Shown here piece after piece: positions 33,527 through 42,933 of a DNA stretch of 64,000 bases. The notes under the pieces were generated by a model that made no database searches, had not been told where the DNA came from, and worked only from the letters and a program-made list of their open reading frames with translations. The stretch comes from Methylocystis sp. IM3. GTDB lineage: Bacteria; Pseudomonadota; Alphaproteobacteria; Rhizobiales; Beijerinckiaceae. The position numbers and the translations under genes were made by a program. Numbering within the stretch: the stretch's first letter is position 1; the number at the start of each line of letters is the position of its first letter. The stretch spans positions 1,748,001 through 1,812,000 of the forward strand of contig NZ_JBBPBZ010000002.1 of NCBI RefSeq assembly GCF_038070105.1, given 5' to 3'.

Positions 33527-34642
33527 TTATTCTCGCGCATCCGCCGCCTCCGCGACCGCTTGTGCGCTCTCGTCTTCGCGAGGGGCGAGCTGCGCGCCGA
33601 TCCGGCGCACGACAGCCGGCGCCTCCGCGAAGGTGTTATGGCCCGTGAAGTCTGTATTCAGCTTCGAAAGGTCATGAACGGAAACTCCCAGCGCATCCAG
33701 AACCTGCCTGTCCTTCGGATCGCTTGGATTCATTGCGCCGAGCCTTGGCCGGTTGCCCGCGATGCGCGAGGAAAGCGAGAGCGCGCGATCGGTGCTGGAG
33801 ACGAAAATCGACACGTGCTCTGGGCCGACGCGCGACAACTGTTGCGCGAAGACGCCGAGATCAATGTCCGGCGCCGCCAGCATGACTTCGCCGAGCCTGC
33901 CATCCAGGTCGGGATGGCCGGAGATGGCGAGCGTTCGTAAGCTTTCCATCGCCAGCCACGCGCCCATCGAATGAGCGAGGATGTGAACACGGCCGATGCT
34001 GGGAACGCGCGACAGGTCGAGGGCCAGCTTTTCGAGTGCGTCCCTCGCCACTGTGGCGCTTTCCTTGTCCGCCTCATAGGCGAACAGGCCGCTGCGGGAT
34101 ACCGAATCCCACGTGAACAGCGCGACGACGCCGGCAAAACCCGCATCGACGGCGATTTGCGCGACGCGGAAGCGCGCTTCGTCGAGGCTGATGTCGTAGC
34201 CGTGCACATAGAGGAGGATATCCCGAGTGGCGCCACCGCGGCTCGACGCCTGCTCGGCTATTTCTTCAGCGAAGTCGGCTTCTTCGAGGTTGCGGCGAGA
34301 AGAGATGGTGAAATCGCGGCTCGCCCTGGCGGCGCCGAAGGCGGCGCGCTCGATGACGCCGGGCCGATGGTTCGGCGGCACGCTGACGGAAGCCAGTGAA
34401 AAATGCGCTCGTCCGCGGCTCTCCGGGTTTGTGTCGTCGCGCCGCATGGATGTGACGAAGACCGGGACGCGCAGCGGCGCCTGCCTGGCGGCGCCGGCGA
34501 GAGCGAGAAAGCTCGAGGGGTCGCTGTTCTCCGTCTCCCATGTATCCGAGGCGCATCCCGCGAATAGCGCGCACAACCCGCACGCCAGCGCCGTGCGGGC
34601 GATTCTTGCGGGAGCATGGCTCTCCTTTGAGCGCACTGTCAT
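33527..34642 (-). CDS. Alpha/beta hydrolase lipoprotein (DUF900)
   Basis: About 371 residues from ATG 34642. A lipoprotein signal ends in LCALFAGC, so it is probably anchored to a membrane facing the periplasm. The hydrolase core shows LLYVHGYDISLDEARFRVAQ (oxyanion region), HILAHSMGAWLAMESL with nucleophile Ser in the HSMG elbow, and DLGVFAQQL and HNTFAEAP containing the acid and histidine. DUF900 proteins are esterases of unknown substrate. The long frame upstream of 34642 lacks a signal peptide and overlaps the divergent pilus gene. Confidence 0.8.
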   Translation of the reverse strand: MTVRSKESHAPARIARTALACGLCALFAGCASDTWETENSDPSSFLALAGAARQAPLRVPVFVTSMRRDDTNPESRGRAHFSLASVSVPPNHRPGVIERAAFGAARASRDFTISSRRNLEEADFAEEIAEQASSRGGATRDILLYVHGYDISLDEARFRVAQIAVDAGFAGVVALFTWDSVSRSGLFAYEADKESATVARDALEKLALDLSRVPSIGRVHILAHSMGAWLAMESLRTLAISGHPDLDGRLGEVMLAAPDIDLGVFAQQLSRVGPEHVSIFVSSTDRALSLSSRIAGNRPRLGAMNPSDPKDRQVLDALGVSVHDLSKLNTDFTGHNTFAEAPAVVRRIGAQLAPREDESAQAVAEAADARE

Positions 34643-34853
34643 CGGTCCCATGGGGCGAGGCGCTTGCCGCCTGCATCCGCCATGCTGAAAACAAATGGTT
34701 AAAGGTCGTCCCGCACGCCGTATTGCGCTCCGGCGCATGGATAACGAAGAATTAAACGCAGGTCTGTTCGGGGCTCGGCCATTGCTGTAGCTTGGCTTTA
34801 TGGTCAAGACAACGTTAGCTGCTCCCGTGTCGGCCGGGCCGCCCTCAGCGTCC

Positions 34854-35813
34854 ATGAAATTCCGACAGACAACGCTCCTTGCAGCCTTGCCGCTGTTGGC
34901 CGTCTGTCTTCTTCCGGAGACGGCGCGCGCCGGCGGCTCCTGTTATCTTTCTCCCAAGCCCGTCACGCTTTCTTTTGGCAGGCTCGGCGTCTCGGATTTG
35001 CAGGGTGCGACGACGACCGGCCGCTTTACCGAGACCTGCCTGCAAGGCTTGCAAACCGATTTCGTCGGCGTTTGCGTGAAAATGGGGACGGGCGGTTCAG
35101 GCGCCGAGTTCAGCAGGACGATGAAGGACGGCCGGGGCAATTCAATCGCCTATGGTCTGTACCACGATCCGCAGGCGACGATCCCATGGCTCGGGGATTC
35201 CGAAACCATCTCTCTGTCGGCGCCTTACGACAAAATGAACGGCGCGAGCCTCCAGGGGACGGTCTATGCGAAAATCCTCTCCGCGACCGCCAGCCTGCCG
35301 GCGGGGGAGTACAGGGACGACATCGCCGGCGCGACTTCCGTCGCCGGCGAAACGGGATATGACGGCGTCTCCAATGTTTGCCTGAGCGGCGGGACGCCGG
35401 GCGACGCGCTCCTGCTGAGTGTGGGCGTGACGCTTCAGGCTTCCTGCATGATCAGTGCGACGGATATGATTTTCCCGGCCGCCTCCCCCACAGCTTCCGT
35501 GCGAGCCACCTCTGCGCTCACCGTCGCCTGCACGAAAGACACGCCCTATGAGGTCGGCCTGTCGTCAGGGGCGGGCGTGAGCGCGACATGGACGGCGCGG
35601 AAACTGACCGGGCCGGGCGGCGCCAGGATAGATTACGGCCTCTTCAGAGACGCCGCCCATGCGCTGCCCTGGGGCGACGACGCCGGGCTCAGACTATCGG
35701 GAGTGGGCGTCGGGAGGCCGCAGACGCTGACTGTTTATGGTTTCGCGCCGCCCCAGCCGATCGGGCCGCCCGGCCTCTATTCGGACACGATCAATGTCAC
35801 GCTCACCTACTGA
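34854..35813 (+). CDS. Two-domain spore-coat-U (SCPU) pilus protein, CsuE-like
   Basis: About 319 residues: signal peptide (MKFRQTTLLAALPLLAVCLL) and two SCPU/Csu pilin domains in tandem. The first spans about 28-195 and is more divergent; the second begins near SVGVTLQASCMISATDMIFP and ends SDTINVTLTY, the typical donor-strand C-terminus. Paired cysteines in each domain fit disulfides. In archaic chaperone-usher systems the two-domain member is the tip adhesin (CsuE), so that role is likely. The Met at 34800 would put 18 residues ahead of the signal peptide and is less likely. First gene of the pilus operon. Confidence 0.82.
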   Translation: MKFRQTTLLAALPLLAVCLLPETARAGGSCYLSPKPVTLSFGRLGVSDLQGATTTGRFTETCLQGLQTDFVGVCVKMGTGGSGAEFSRTMKDGRGNSIAYGLYHDPQATIPWLGDSETISLSAPYDKMNGASLQGTVYAKILSATASLPAGEYRDDIAGATSVAGETGYDGVSNVCLSGGTPGDALLLSVGVTLQASCMISATDMIFPAASPTASVRATSALTVACTKDTPYEVGLSSGAGVSATWTARKLTGPGGARIDYGLFRDAAHALPWGDDAGLRLSGVGVGRPQTLTVYGFAPPQPIGPPGLYSDTINVTLTY

Positions 35814-35953
35814 TCGGCGCCGCTGATCGCGGCGCGGTTGCGGCGCCCTGAGGCTCCACGTCAAGCCCCGCGCAAGGCAAGTTGTGTAAACTCACAGATA
35901 CAACTTTTCTCCTAGTTAACAACATTTTAAAACTTGAGCTTGACTTTATGGCT

Positions 35954-35972
35954 GGACGCTACGCGAGCGTCC
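35954..35972 (+). other. Leader hairpin before the main pilin gene
   Basis: GGACGCT and AGCGTCC pair around ACGCG, 8 bases before the AGGAG site of the single-domain SCPU gene, in an AT-rich 100-base gap (35881-35950) that is unusual for this window. It may stabilise the message of the most abundant subunit, and a promoter in the gap is possible. Confidence 0.5.
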
Positions 35973-35989
35973 GGAACAGGAGTCGAGCA

Positions 35990-36493
35990 ATGAGTAGATT
36001 TTTACGTTTGGTCCTGGCGGCGGGAATCGCCGCGGGGAGCGTCGACGTCGCCAGGGCGGCCACGGCCACCGCGACGATGCGCGTTTCGATGACGATTCAG
36101 GCGCAGTGCTCCATCACCACGCCGAGCCCCGCTCTGGCCTTTCCGGCCTCTGGCGTTCTCACCACCAATATGGATGCGACGACGACGCTCGGCGTTCAGT
36201 GCACGGCCGGAACGCCCTACACGATCGGCATCGACGCGGGCCTCGGAGGCGGGAGCGTCGCCCAGCGCAAGATGAGGAGCGGCTCTGGCGCCGGTGCGGC
36301 GACGATCGATTACGGGCTCTTCCGCGACGCTGCTCGCAGCCAGGTGTGGGGCAATATGCCCGGCACGGACACCGCCGCCGGCACGGGAACCGGCGCCGCC
36401 CAGTCCCTGATGATCTATGGCCGTGTGGCCGCGCAGAACACGCCGGCGGCTGGCCTCTACACCGACGACGTGACGATCACGCTCACCTACTGA
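35990..36493 (+). CDS. Single-domain SCPU pilin, CsuA/B-like
   Basis: 167 residues: signal peptide (MSRFLRLVLAAGIAAGSVDVARA), one SCPU domain with two cysteines (AQCSITT; GVQCTAG), IDYGLFRDAARSQVWGN and C-terminal YTDDVTITLTY. GGAG lies before ATG 35990. In archaic pili the single-domain subunit builds the shaft, polymerising by donor-strand exchange after export. It follows the two-domain member and precedes the chaperone and usher genes. Confidence 0.87.
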   Translation: MSRFLRLVLAAGIAAGSVDVARAATATATMRVSMTIQAQCSITTPSPALAFPASGVLTTNMDATTTLGVQCTAGTPYTIGIDAGLGGGSVAQRKMRSGSGAGAATIDYGLFRDAARSQVWGNMPGTDTAAGTGTGAAQSLMIYGRVAAQNTPAAGLYTDDVTITLTY

Positions 36494-36572
36494 CGCGCGC
36501 GGGAGCGCGGGCCGCCTGCGCCCGCTTTCCCTTCCACGGCCTGTGCCGCTCCCTTTCTTCCGGATCGAGGAA

Positions 36573-37289
36573 ATGAAATACGCCACTGGCGCTCTTTCGA
36601 GCCTTCTCCTTGTTTTCGCCGCGGCGCCCGCCCTTGCGGCCGCCCTTCAGGTCGCGCCCGTGACGCTCGAAATCCCGCCGCCGGGGGCGACGAGCGTGGT
36701 CACTCTCAAAAATGGAAGCGATCGCCCGCTCACGGCGCAACTGCGTGTGGTCCGGTGGCGTCAGGTCGAGGGCCAGGACGATTATGAGACGACCGAAGCC
36801 GTCGTCGCCAGCCCGCCCGTCGTCGAGCTTTCGGGCAATCAGAACTATACGGTGCGGATCGTGCGCGCCGATCAGTCTCCGGTCGCCGAGGAGGAAAGCT
36901 ACCGCCTGATCGTCGACGAGCTGCCGACCGCTGGAGCGCCGGGCGCGCGGGCTGTCAACCTCCTGCTGCGCTATTCGATCCCGGTCTTCTTTTACGCCCC
37001 CGACGCGGAGTCGCCCAAGCTCGCGTGGCGCTTTCGCAAGAAGGACGGCCGCATTGTCGTGACGCTGCGCAATGATGGCGGGCGCCATGTGCGCATTTCC
37101 GCTCTCAAGCTGAAAGACCGCTCCGGCGCCGTCGCTTCCTTCGGCGGCGGCCTCGTCGGCTATGTGCTCCCACATTCAGAGGTCCAGTGGACATCGCAGC
37201 TCGCGAAGGGATTTGCCGGCGATACGGCTGCCTTGAGCGCCATGAGCGACCAGGGACCCATCGATGCCGAGGCGACGGCGGAACGCTGA
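36573..37289 (+). CDS. Periplasmic pilus chaperone (PapD/CsuC-like)
   Basis: 238 residues, signal peptide (MKYATGALSSLLLVFAAAPALA) and two Ig-like domains. Seen are LQVAPVTLEIPPPGATSVVT with the edge strand, the subunit-anchoring basic residues in YRLIVDELP, and LLLRYSIPVFFYAP. It caps SCPU subunits in the periplasm and delivers them to the usher. GAGGAA precedes the start. The end overlaps the usher start by 26 bases. Confidence 0.87.
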   Translation: MKYATGALSSLLLVFAAAPALAAALQVAPVTLEIPPPGATSVVTLKNGSDRPLTAQLRVVRWRQVEGQDDYETTEAVVASPPVVELSGNQNYTVRIVRADQSPVAEEESYRLIVDELPTAGAPGARAVNLLLRYSIPVFFYAPDAESPKLAWRFRKKDGRIVVTLRNDGGRHVRISALKLKDRSGAVASFGGGLVGYVLPHSEVQWTSQLAKGFAGDTAALSAMSDQGPIDAEATAER

Positions 37290-39747
37290 CGCGCGCATCC
37301 GCGCCATTGCGTGCATGCGCATCATGGCGGGCGTCGCGGCGCTCGCCCCTCATGCCCTTGCCGCTTCGGAGGCTAACGACTCCGCGCGGTCGCGGGCGCT
37401 ACAGCTCGAGGTCTTCGCAAATGGCCGACCGCGCAATCTCGTCGCAAAGTTCAGCCAGCGTGTCGATGGCCGTCTCATTTCGGCGGCGTCCGAACTCGCG
37501 GAGATCGGCGTGCGGGCGCCCGGCGCAGCCGCGCCGGAAGACGAGGTCGCGCTCGACGATATCGACGGCCTCTCCTACGATTACGACGAGGTCCATCAGC
37601 AAATCCGCCTGACGCTTGCTGAGCGGGCGATGGCCGAGCGCGTCTACAAGGCGGGCGTGGAAAGCGACAAACCGCAGGAGGCGCCGCTCGAATCCTCTTT
37701 CGGCGGCCTGCTCAATTATCACCTGCGCACTTCGGTGATGCGGGATCCTCGTGGGGGATTCGACTACCAGGGCGCCTCTGCGACCTTCGACGCACGCGCA
37801 TTCTCCGATTACGGCGCCCTGAAATCAGGCGGAATCGTCGGTTCGACGGTCGCCAACCGCTTCACCCAGGTGCGCCTCGACACCAATTGGACCTACGCGG
37901 ACGACAAGCGCCTGTTGACGTACGTCGTCGGCGACGCGGTCGCGTCCGGTCCGGCGTGGGCGCGGTCGATCCGCCTCGGAGGCGTGCAGATCCAGCGCAA
38001 CTTTGGCCTGCGGCCCGATCTCGTCACGGCGGCGCTTCCCTCGGTCAGCGGCTCGGCGGCCGTGCCATCGACGGTCGATGTTTATGTGAACAACAACCTG
38101 ACCCTTTCGTAGCCCGTCGACGAGGGGCCGTATCGCATCGACGCCATTCCTGTCGCGGGCGACGGCACGACGCGTGTCGTGACGCGTGACGCGACGGGCC
38201 GGGTGATCGAGACCTCGACGCCCTTCATGGTCAACAGCAAGATATTGAGCCAGGGGATTTTCGATTGGTCCTTCGAGGCTGGCCTGCCGCGCCAGTATTA
38301 CGCAATCCTGTCCGATCGATATGCGCGCACCGCTGTCGCTTCCGGCTCGATGCGCGGCGGGCTGACGGACTGGCTCACCCTGCAGGCGCATGGCGAAACC
38401 TCGTCTTCCCGCTTCGGCGGCGCCAGCGCGGGCGCGAGCTTCCGCCTTCTCGATCGCGCCGTGGCGACCTTGGCGGGCGGCGGGAGCTACTGGCGCGGCG
38501 AGATTGGCGGACTCTTCTACGCGAGTCTGGAGACCCGCCTCTTTGGCGTTTCCGTCTCCGCCTCCTCGCAGCGCACGATTGGAATTTTCAACGATCTCGC
38601 CTCGGTGACGGCGCCGACCTCCAGCTTCTACAATCAGCCGCTCGCGTCGCCGACCGGCAATTTCTATGGCTATCCCTGGAGTCCGGGCGCATCGGCCGCT
38701 TTTTTCCGATCCTACTACGACAGCCTGCGGCCGTCGCGCGCGCTCGATCGCATCTCGCTCGGCTTCGCCGCGCCCTTCGACGAAAAAACCGCGCTCAACC
38801 TGACGCTCGCCAATATCGCGGGGGGCGGGGGCGTCAATAATTCGCGCATGCTGACCTTGGGCGCCACGCGCGCCTTCTTCGGAGACGTCACCGCCTATAT
38901 CGCCGTCACCTACGATTTCCTCAGAGCCGACCAGCGCGGCGTCTTCGCCGGCCTTTCCATCCCACTGGGCGGGGAGACCACAATGTCGGCGTCTTTCTCG
39001 CCGCGGAACAAGGCGACGGCCGTGATGGCGGACGCCGGGCGCATGGTCGGCCAGGAGCCGGGCTCCTGGGGCTGGCGCGTTCGCAGCGCCGGTCTGACGA
39101 GCCAGACCGCCTATCGCGAAGCCTCAATGGGCTATCGCCATGAATATGGCCGCATCGACCTGGGGGCGTCGCAGATGAACCGGCGCTTCGGGGGCTATGC
39201 GCAGGCGGAAGGCTCGGTCGCGGGGGTCTGGGGCGGCGGCGTGGGTCTCGGCAATCCGGTCAGCGACGCCTTCGCACTGGTGAACGCCGGGGCGCCGGGG
39301 GTCGAAGTGCTCATGGAAAACCGCCCGATCGGGCGCACGAATATGTTCGGCGCGCTCGTGGTCCCTAATCTGCGCGCCTATGAGACGAACCGCCTCGCGC
39401 TCAATGTCGAGACGTTGCCGCTCGACCGTTCAGTCGCGCAGTCCGAGCGCATCGTGAGGCCGGCGCGCAATGCGGGCGTGGCCGTGGATTTCGCGGGCAA
39501 GCGGCGCCAGGCCGGGGTCACGGTCATACTCAAGGACGCGAGCGGCGCATTTCTCCCGCCCGGCTCGCGGGCTGTCGTCAATGGATCAGGCGAACCCGCC
39601 GTCGTTGGCTACGATGGCCGTCTCTGGCTGACGGAGCCGCAAGCGCAGAATGAAATCGTCGTGTCGCTCGGCATGAACGAATGCCGGACGTCTTTCTCTT
39701 ACGCGCCGGAGAGCCCCCGCACGATCGGTCCCGTCGTCTGCGAATGA
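37264..39747 (+). pseudogene. Outer-membrane pilus usher (FimD/CsuD-like) with an in-frame amber codon
   Basis: One frame of 828 codons encoding an archaic usher, interrupted only by TAG at 38110-38112 (codon 283). Before it: N-terminal domain and plug region to VDVYVNNNLTLS; after it, in the same frame: PVDEGPYRIDAIPVAGDGTT, beta-barrel strands and a C-terminal domain ending IGPVVCE. Ushers normally read LSQPV or similar here, so CAG to TAG is the simplest cause. Downstream codons show no other damage, suggesting a recent mutation, a sequencing error or amber readthrough. Without the second half no outer-membrane pore can form, so pili would not be assembled. Confidence 0.85.
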
Positions 39748-39781
39748 GCGGCGGCGCGGTCGCTCAATGTCCTTGATGCAA

Positions 39782-39806
39782 GCCGGCCCCTGCGCACGGG
39801 GCCGGC
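39782..39806 (+). terminator. GC-rich hairpin after the pilus operon
   Basis: GCCGGCCCC and GGGGCCGGC form a 9-bp stem with a 7-base loop between two convergent genes; no U-tract follows, so termination may be partial or bidirectional. Confidence 0.5.
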
Positions 39807-39820
39807 GGCGTGACGTCGGC

Positions 39821-40048
39821 CTATCGTCTCTTCGCCCGGTAACCGAATTGAGCCTGACAGGCAGGGCTGATCCACCGGATGTTTTGCCGGAGGCAAGCCT
39901 CGATGGCTGTCGGATCGGGAATGTCATAGGGGCACCATTTGTAGGCGTCGGCCTCGCAAGCGTCCCGCTGTTCCGACGTTCCCTGAGCATAAGCGCCCGA
40001 CGCCAGCAGAAGAGACCCCAACATCGTACATCCGATCAGCCATTTCAT
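39821..40048 (-). CDS. Small exported Cys-containing protein
   Basis: 75 residues with a signal peptide (MKWLIGCTMLGSLLLASGAYA) and a mature part with four cysteines in RDACEADAYKWCPYDIPD, AIEACLRQN and SPACQAQF, probably two disulfides. AAGGAGAG is placed ideally before the ATG. Related short CxxxxxxxWCPYDxP proteins are widespread in Hyphomicrobiales periplasms without known function. Followed on the left by the hairpin at 39782-39806, shared with the usher gene. Confidence 0.72.
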   Translation of the reverse strand: MKWLIGCTMLGSLLLASGAYAQGTSEQRDACEADAYKWCPYDIPDPTAIEACLRQNIRWISPACQAQFGYRAKRR

Positions 40049-40249
40049 CGCCGAAACTCTCCTTCTGGATCGGCCGGGCAGGCCATCCGTGCGTTACCAG
40101 ACGCCCGCCCCGAGCATTGGACAGGGGCTTCCTCTGGCGTCGTCGCAACCTTAGCATGAGAGTTTTTGCCGAGACTAGGCCGGGCAGGGAGGAGAGGCAG
40201 GCAGGGCGCCGCGCATTACCGCGCGCGGACATTGGCCGGTTTGGCCTTC

Positions 40250-40537
40250 CTACTGAGGCGACGGCGATCCTCTGGCGATCAGCGAGAGGATGCGGTCTGT
40301 CTCCTCGTTCAGGGACTTGCAGACCGAGGCCACGAAACGACTCCGACTCCGGCCTGGCGCGAGGGCCAGATTTTCCGCCGTGATGTCGACCGCCATATCG
40401 AGAAATTCCGACTCGCGGTAGCAAGCCTCGTCCACCTGGTCGAAAGGAACGGTTGCGCTCAATAGCGCCATACGGCGCGCTGCTCTCTGACCGAGCCGTG
40501 ACGCAACGAGGGCGCGATGCTGTTTGACGCTAGCCAA
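40250..40537 (-). CDS. Hypothetical protein
   Basis: About 95 residues from TTG 40537, mainly helical and charged (FDQVDEACYRESEFLDMAVD; SVCKSLNEETDRILSLIARG), with the high third-position GC of real genes in this window. Start uncertain; an upstream start at 40588 is also in frame. No family recognised. The stretch 40538-40861 to its right is comparatively AT-rich and contains no other gene; it probably holds promoters. Confidence 0.45.
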   Translation of the reverse strand: MASVKQHRALVASRLGQRAARRMALLSATVPFDQVDEACYRESEFLDMAVDITAENLALAPGRSRSRFVASVCKSLNEETDRILSLIARGSPSPQ

Positions 40538-40861
40538 TATGCAATCCTCGCGTCTGGCCGCCCTTCCGCAACTTGGGCGCGCTTCCAAATACGTACAAAT
40601 ACCTAGTAGGAGTTTTGCGCTCAGACAAGCTAAGCATTTGTTTGGAAGGATTACTTTTTTCAGACCGCCGCCGCCCCGGCGCTCTTGGGGCCATCGGGCT
40701 CAGCACGCGCGCGTCGTCGCAGACTCGACGGTCGGCTCTGATCGTCACGGCAAAAGAGACAGATGGCTGCTTTTTAGAATCGACTGCGGCGATGGAGCTT
40801 TTTACGCGTCTAGCGGTCGGAGACCCGAGACATTGATACCCGCCAAGTAGGTAAGTCTACT

Positions 40862-40937
40862 TGGTGGAGCTGGGGGGATTCGAACCCCCGACCTCTGCAG
40901 TGCGATTGCAGCGCTCTCCCATCTGAGCTACAGCCCC
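40862..40937 (-). tRNA. tRNA-Ala (anticodon CGC)
   Basis: 76-base minus-strand cloverleaf with encoded CCA: acceptor GGGGCTG with CAGCTCC, D-arm GCTCAGATGGGAGAGC, anticodon stem CTGCA/TGCAG with loop ATCGCAC giving CGC, and T-loop GGTTCGAATCC. It reads GCG alanine codons, which are very common here. Confidence 0.93.
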
Positions 40938-41095
40938 GAGCCGTGGGCGGGTGAGTATACGGCGCGTCTTTCCGTGTCAATCGCCCTTCTTCGTTTTGCG
41001 CGCTTTTTCCTCCACGGCTGCGGCGCCGCGGGAGGTTGCCGGGCGGGGGCAGGGAGGCTAGACAGGCCGCGCACCTTCATTCGCGGGACGTTATC

Positions 41096-41377
41096 ATGTC
41101 TTACGCAGTCCTCAGTCTCCTGCTCACCATCCTCGACCTTTACTGGTGGGTGGTGATCATCTCGGTCATCCTTTCCTGGCTCGTCGCCTTCGACGTGCTC
41201 AATACGCGCTCCCAGGCGGCCCAGACCATCTGGCGCGCGGTCGACGCACTGACTGAGCCGCTCCTGCGTCCGATCCGCTCGGTTCTGCCGGCCATCGGCG
41301 GTCTGGATTTGTCGCCGCTGATCCTGCTTCTCGGCATCCAGTTCCTGCAAAATCTCCTGACCCACAGCGTGGGCTGA
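41096..41377 (+). CDS. YggT family membrane protein
   Basis: 93 residues with two hydrophobic hairpins (LLLTILDLYWWVVIISVILSW and LSPLILLLGIQFLQNLL) and the family motif TEPLLRPIRSVLPAIGGLDLSP between them. YggT proteins are implicated in osmotic or division-related membrane functions; the mechanism is unknown. The stop is followed after one base by the DUF167 gene, an arrangement conserved widely in proteobacteria. Confidence 0.92.
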   Translation: MSYAVLSLLLTILDLYWWVVIISVILSWLVAFDVLNTRSQAAQTIWRAVDALTEPLLRPIRSVLPAIGGLDLSPLILLLGIQFLQNLLTHSVG

Positions 41378-41378
41378 T

Positions 41379-41708
41379 TTGGCCGAGCCCGAGGCGCCCT
41401 GGATCGCCGAGCGCGACGGAGTCACGCTCTGGCTGCGCCTGACGCCGAAGGGCGGGCGCGATTCGATCGACGGAATCGAGACGCTCGCCGACGGCAAGAC
41501 CGTGCTGAAGGCGCGCGTGCGCGCCGCGCCGGAGGATGGTCGCGCAAATGCGGCGCTGATCGAGCTGATCGCCAGGGCGCTCTCGGCGCCAAAGAAGGCC
41601 GTGTCCATCCGCTCGGGCGAAACGAGCCGCGTGAAAAAGCTTTTCGTCGCGGGAGATCCCGCGCCCTATCTCGACGCGCTGGCCCGGCTGGCGCCAACAA
41701 AAGGTTGA
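41379..41708 (+). CDS. DUF167 (YggU) family protein
   Basis: 109 residues from TTG 41379, immediately after the YggT stop. The family core is visible: LWLRLTPKGGRDSIDGIE, LKARVRAAPEDGRANAALIE and IRSGETSRVKKLFVAG. Small cytoplasmic alpha/beta protein of unknown function, coupled to yggT in many genomes. Confidence 0.9.
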   Translation: MAEPEAPWIAERDGVTLWLRLTPKGGRDSIDGIETLADGKTVLKARVRAAPEDGRANAALIELIARALSAPKKAVSIRSGETSRVKKLFVAGDPAPYLDALARLAPTKG

Positions 41709-41720
41709 AGAGCGAAAGAG

Positions 41721-42779
41721 ATGAGCAAGTCGAAAATCAACGTCGGCAATTTCTTCGAGGATTTCTCGATCGGTCAGATCCTGCGCCACGCCGCGCCGCG
41801 CACCGTCACTGTCGGCGAGGTCGCGCTCTACACGGCGCTCTATCTGCCCCGTTTCGCGGTGCAGTCCTCCAAGGCTTTCGCCGAAGCCATCGGCTACAAG
41901 GACGCGCCGATCGACGACATGCTCGTCTTTCATCTGGTGCTCGGCAAGACGGTGCCGGACGTCTCGCTCAATGCGCTCGCGAACCTCGGCTATGCGGATT
42001 TCAGGTTCCTCGCCCCGGTCTATCCGGGCGACACGCTCGACGCCGTTTCCGAAGTCATCGGCCTGAAGGAAAATTCCAACAAGGAGACCGGCGTCGTCTA
42101 TGTGCGTACGACCGGCAAGAATCAGCGCGGCGAAACCGTGCTCTCCTATGCGCGCTGGGTGATGGTGAAGAAGCGCGACAAGGATGCGCCCGTCGGCCCC
42201 ACGGTCGTGCCCGACCTGCCGAAGGCGGTCGATCCGTCGCAACTCGGCAAGGCGGTGCCGCCGATCAAGGTTGCAGCCTATGACAAGGCGCTCGCCGGCT
42301 CTCCCTTTTTCTGGGGCGATTACGACAAGGGCGAGAAGATCGACCATATCGACGGCATGACCGTCGAAGAGGCCGAGCACATGCTGGCGACGCGCCTCTA
42401 CCAGAACAATTCGAAAGTGCACTTCAACCAGTATTACGAATCGCAGGGGCGCTTCGGGAAGCGGATCATCTACGGCGGCCATGTGATTTCGATGGCGCGC
42501 GCGCTGTCCTTCAACGGTTTGGAGAATGTGTTCCACATCTCGGCGGTGAACGGCGGCAAGCACGTCAATCCGCTGTTCTCGGGCGGAACGATCTTCGCCT
42601 GGAGCGAAGTGCTGGACAAGGCGGAGATTCCGGGCCGCAGCGACATTGGCGCGCTGCGCATGCGCCTCGTCGCGACGAAGGACAAGCCCTGTGCCGACTT
42701 CCCGCTCAACGGCGCCGACGGCAAGCCCGATCCCGCCGTGCTGCTCGATCTCGATTACTGGGCGGTGCTGCCGAGGTAA
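41721..42779 (+). CDS. Two-hotdog MaoC dehydratase, mesaconyl-CoA hydratase-like
   Basis: 352 residues with two MaoC/hotdog halves; only the second carries the catalytic Asp/His motif (GRFGKRIIYGGHVISMARAL). Key stretches: NFFEDFSIGQILRHAAPRTV, LPRFAVQSSKAFAEAIGYKD, and VNPLFSGGTIFAWSEVLDKA. Length and pattern match mesaconyl-CoA hydratase (beta-methylmalyl-CoA dehydratase, mch/meaC) of the ethylmalonyl-CoA pathway, used by serine-cycle methylotrophs to regenerate glyoxylate. Other EMC genes are not in this window, so the assignment rests on similarity alone. Confidence 0.75.
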   Translation: MSKSKINVGNFFEDFSIGQILRHAAPRTVTVGEVALYTALYLPRFAVQSSKAFAEAIGYKDAPIDDMLVFHLVLGKTVPDVSLNALANLGYADFRFLAPVYPGDTLDAVSEVIGLKENSNKETGVVYVRTTGKNQRGETVLSYARWVMVKKRDKDAPVGPTVVPDLPKAVDPSQLGKAVPPIKVAAYDKALAGSPFFWGDYDKGEKIDHIDGMTVEEAEHMLATRLYQNNSKVHFNQYYESQGRFGKRIIYGGHVISMARALSFNGLENVFHISAVNGGKHVNPLFSGGTIFAWSEVLDKAEIPGRSDIGALRMRLVATKDKPCADFPLNGADGKPDPAVLLDLDYWAVLPR

Positions 42780-42830
42780 GCGCCGCTCCCGTCGCGCCAG
42801 GAACAACACCGCAGCCCGACTGTTGTTAGG

Positions 42831-42854
42831 GCGCGCACGCAATTGGGTGCGCGC
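42831..42854 (+). terminator. GC-rich hairpin downstream of the MaoC gene
   Basis: GCGCGCAC and GTGCGCGC form an 8-bp stem with an 8-base loop, preceded by a second inverted repeat AACAACA/TGTTGTT (42802-42827). A weak U-tract makes intrinsic termination uncertain. Confidence 0.45.
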
Positions 42855-42933
42855 TTAGTCAAAAGGCGCGGTTTCATCGAACGGGCGCATGACCTCATGC
42901 GCCCGGACTCCGCGCTGTGACGGGAGAACAGAC

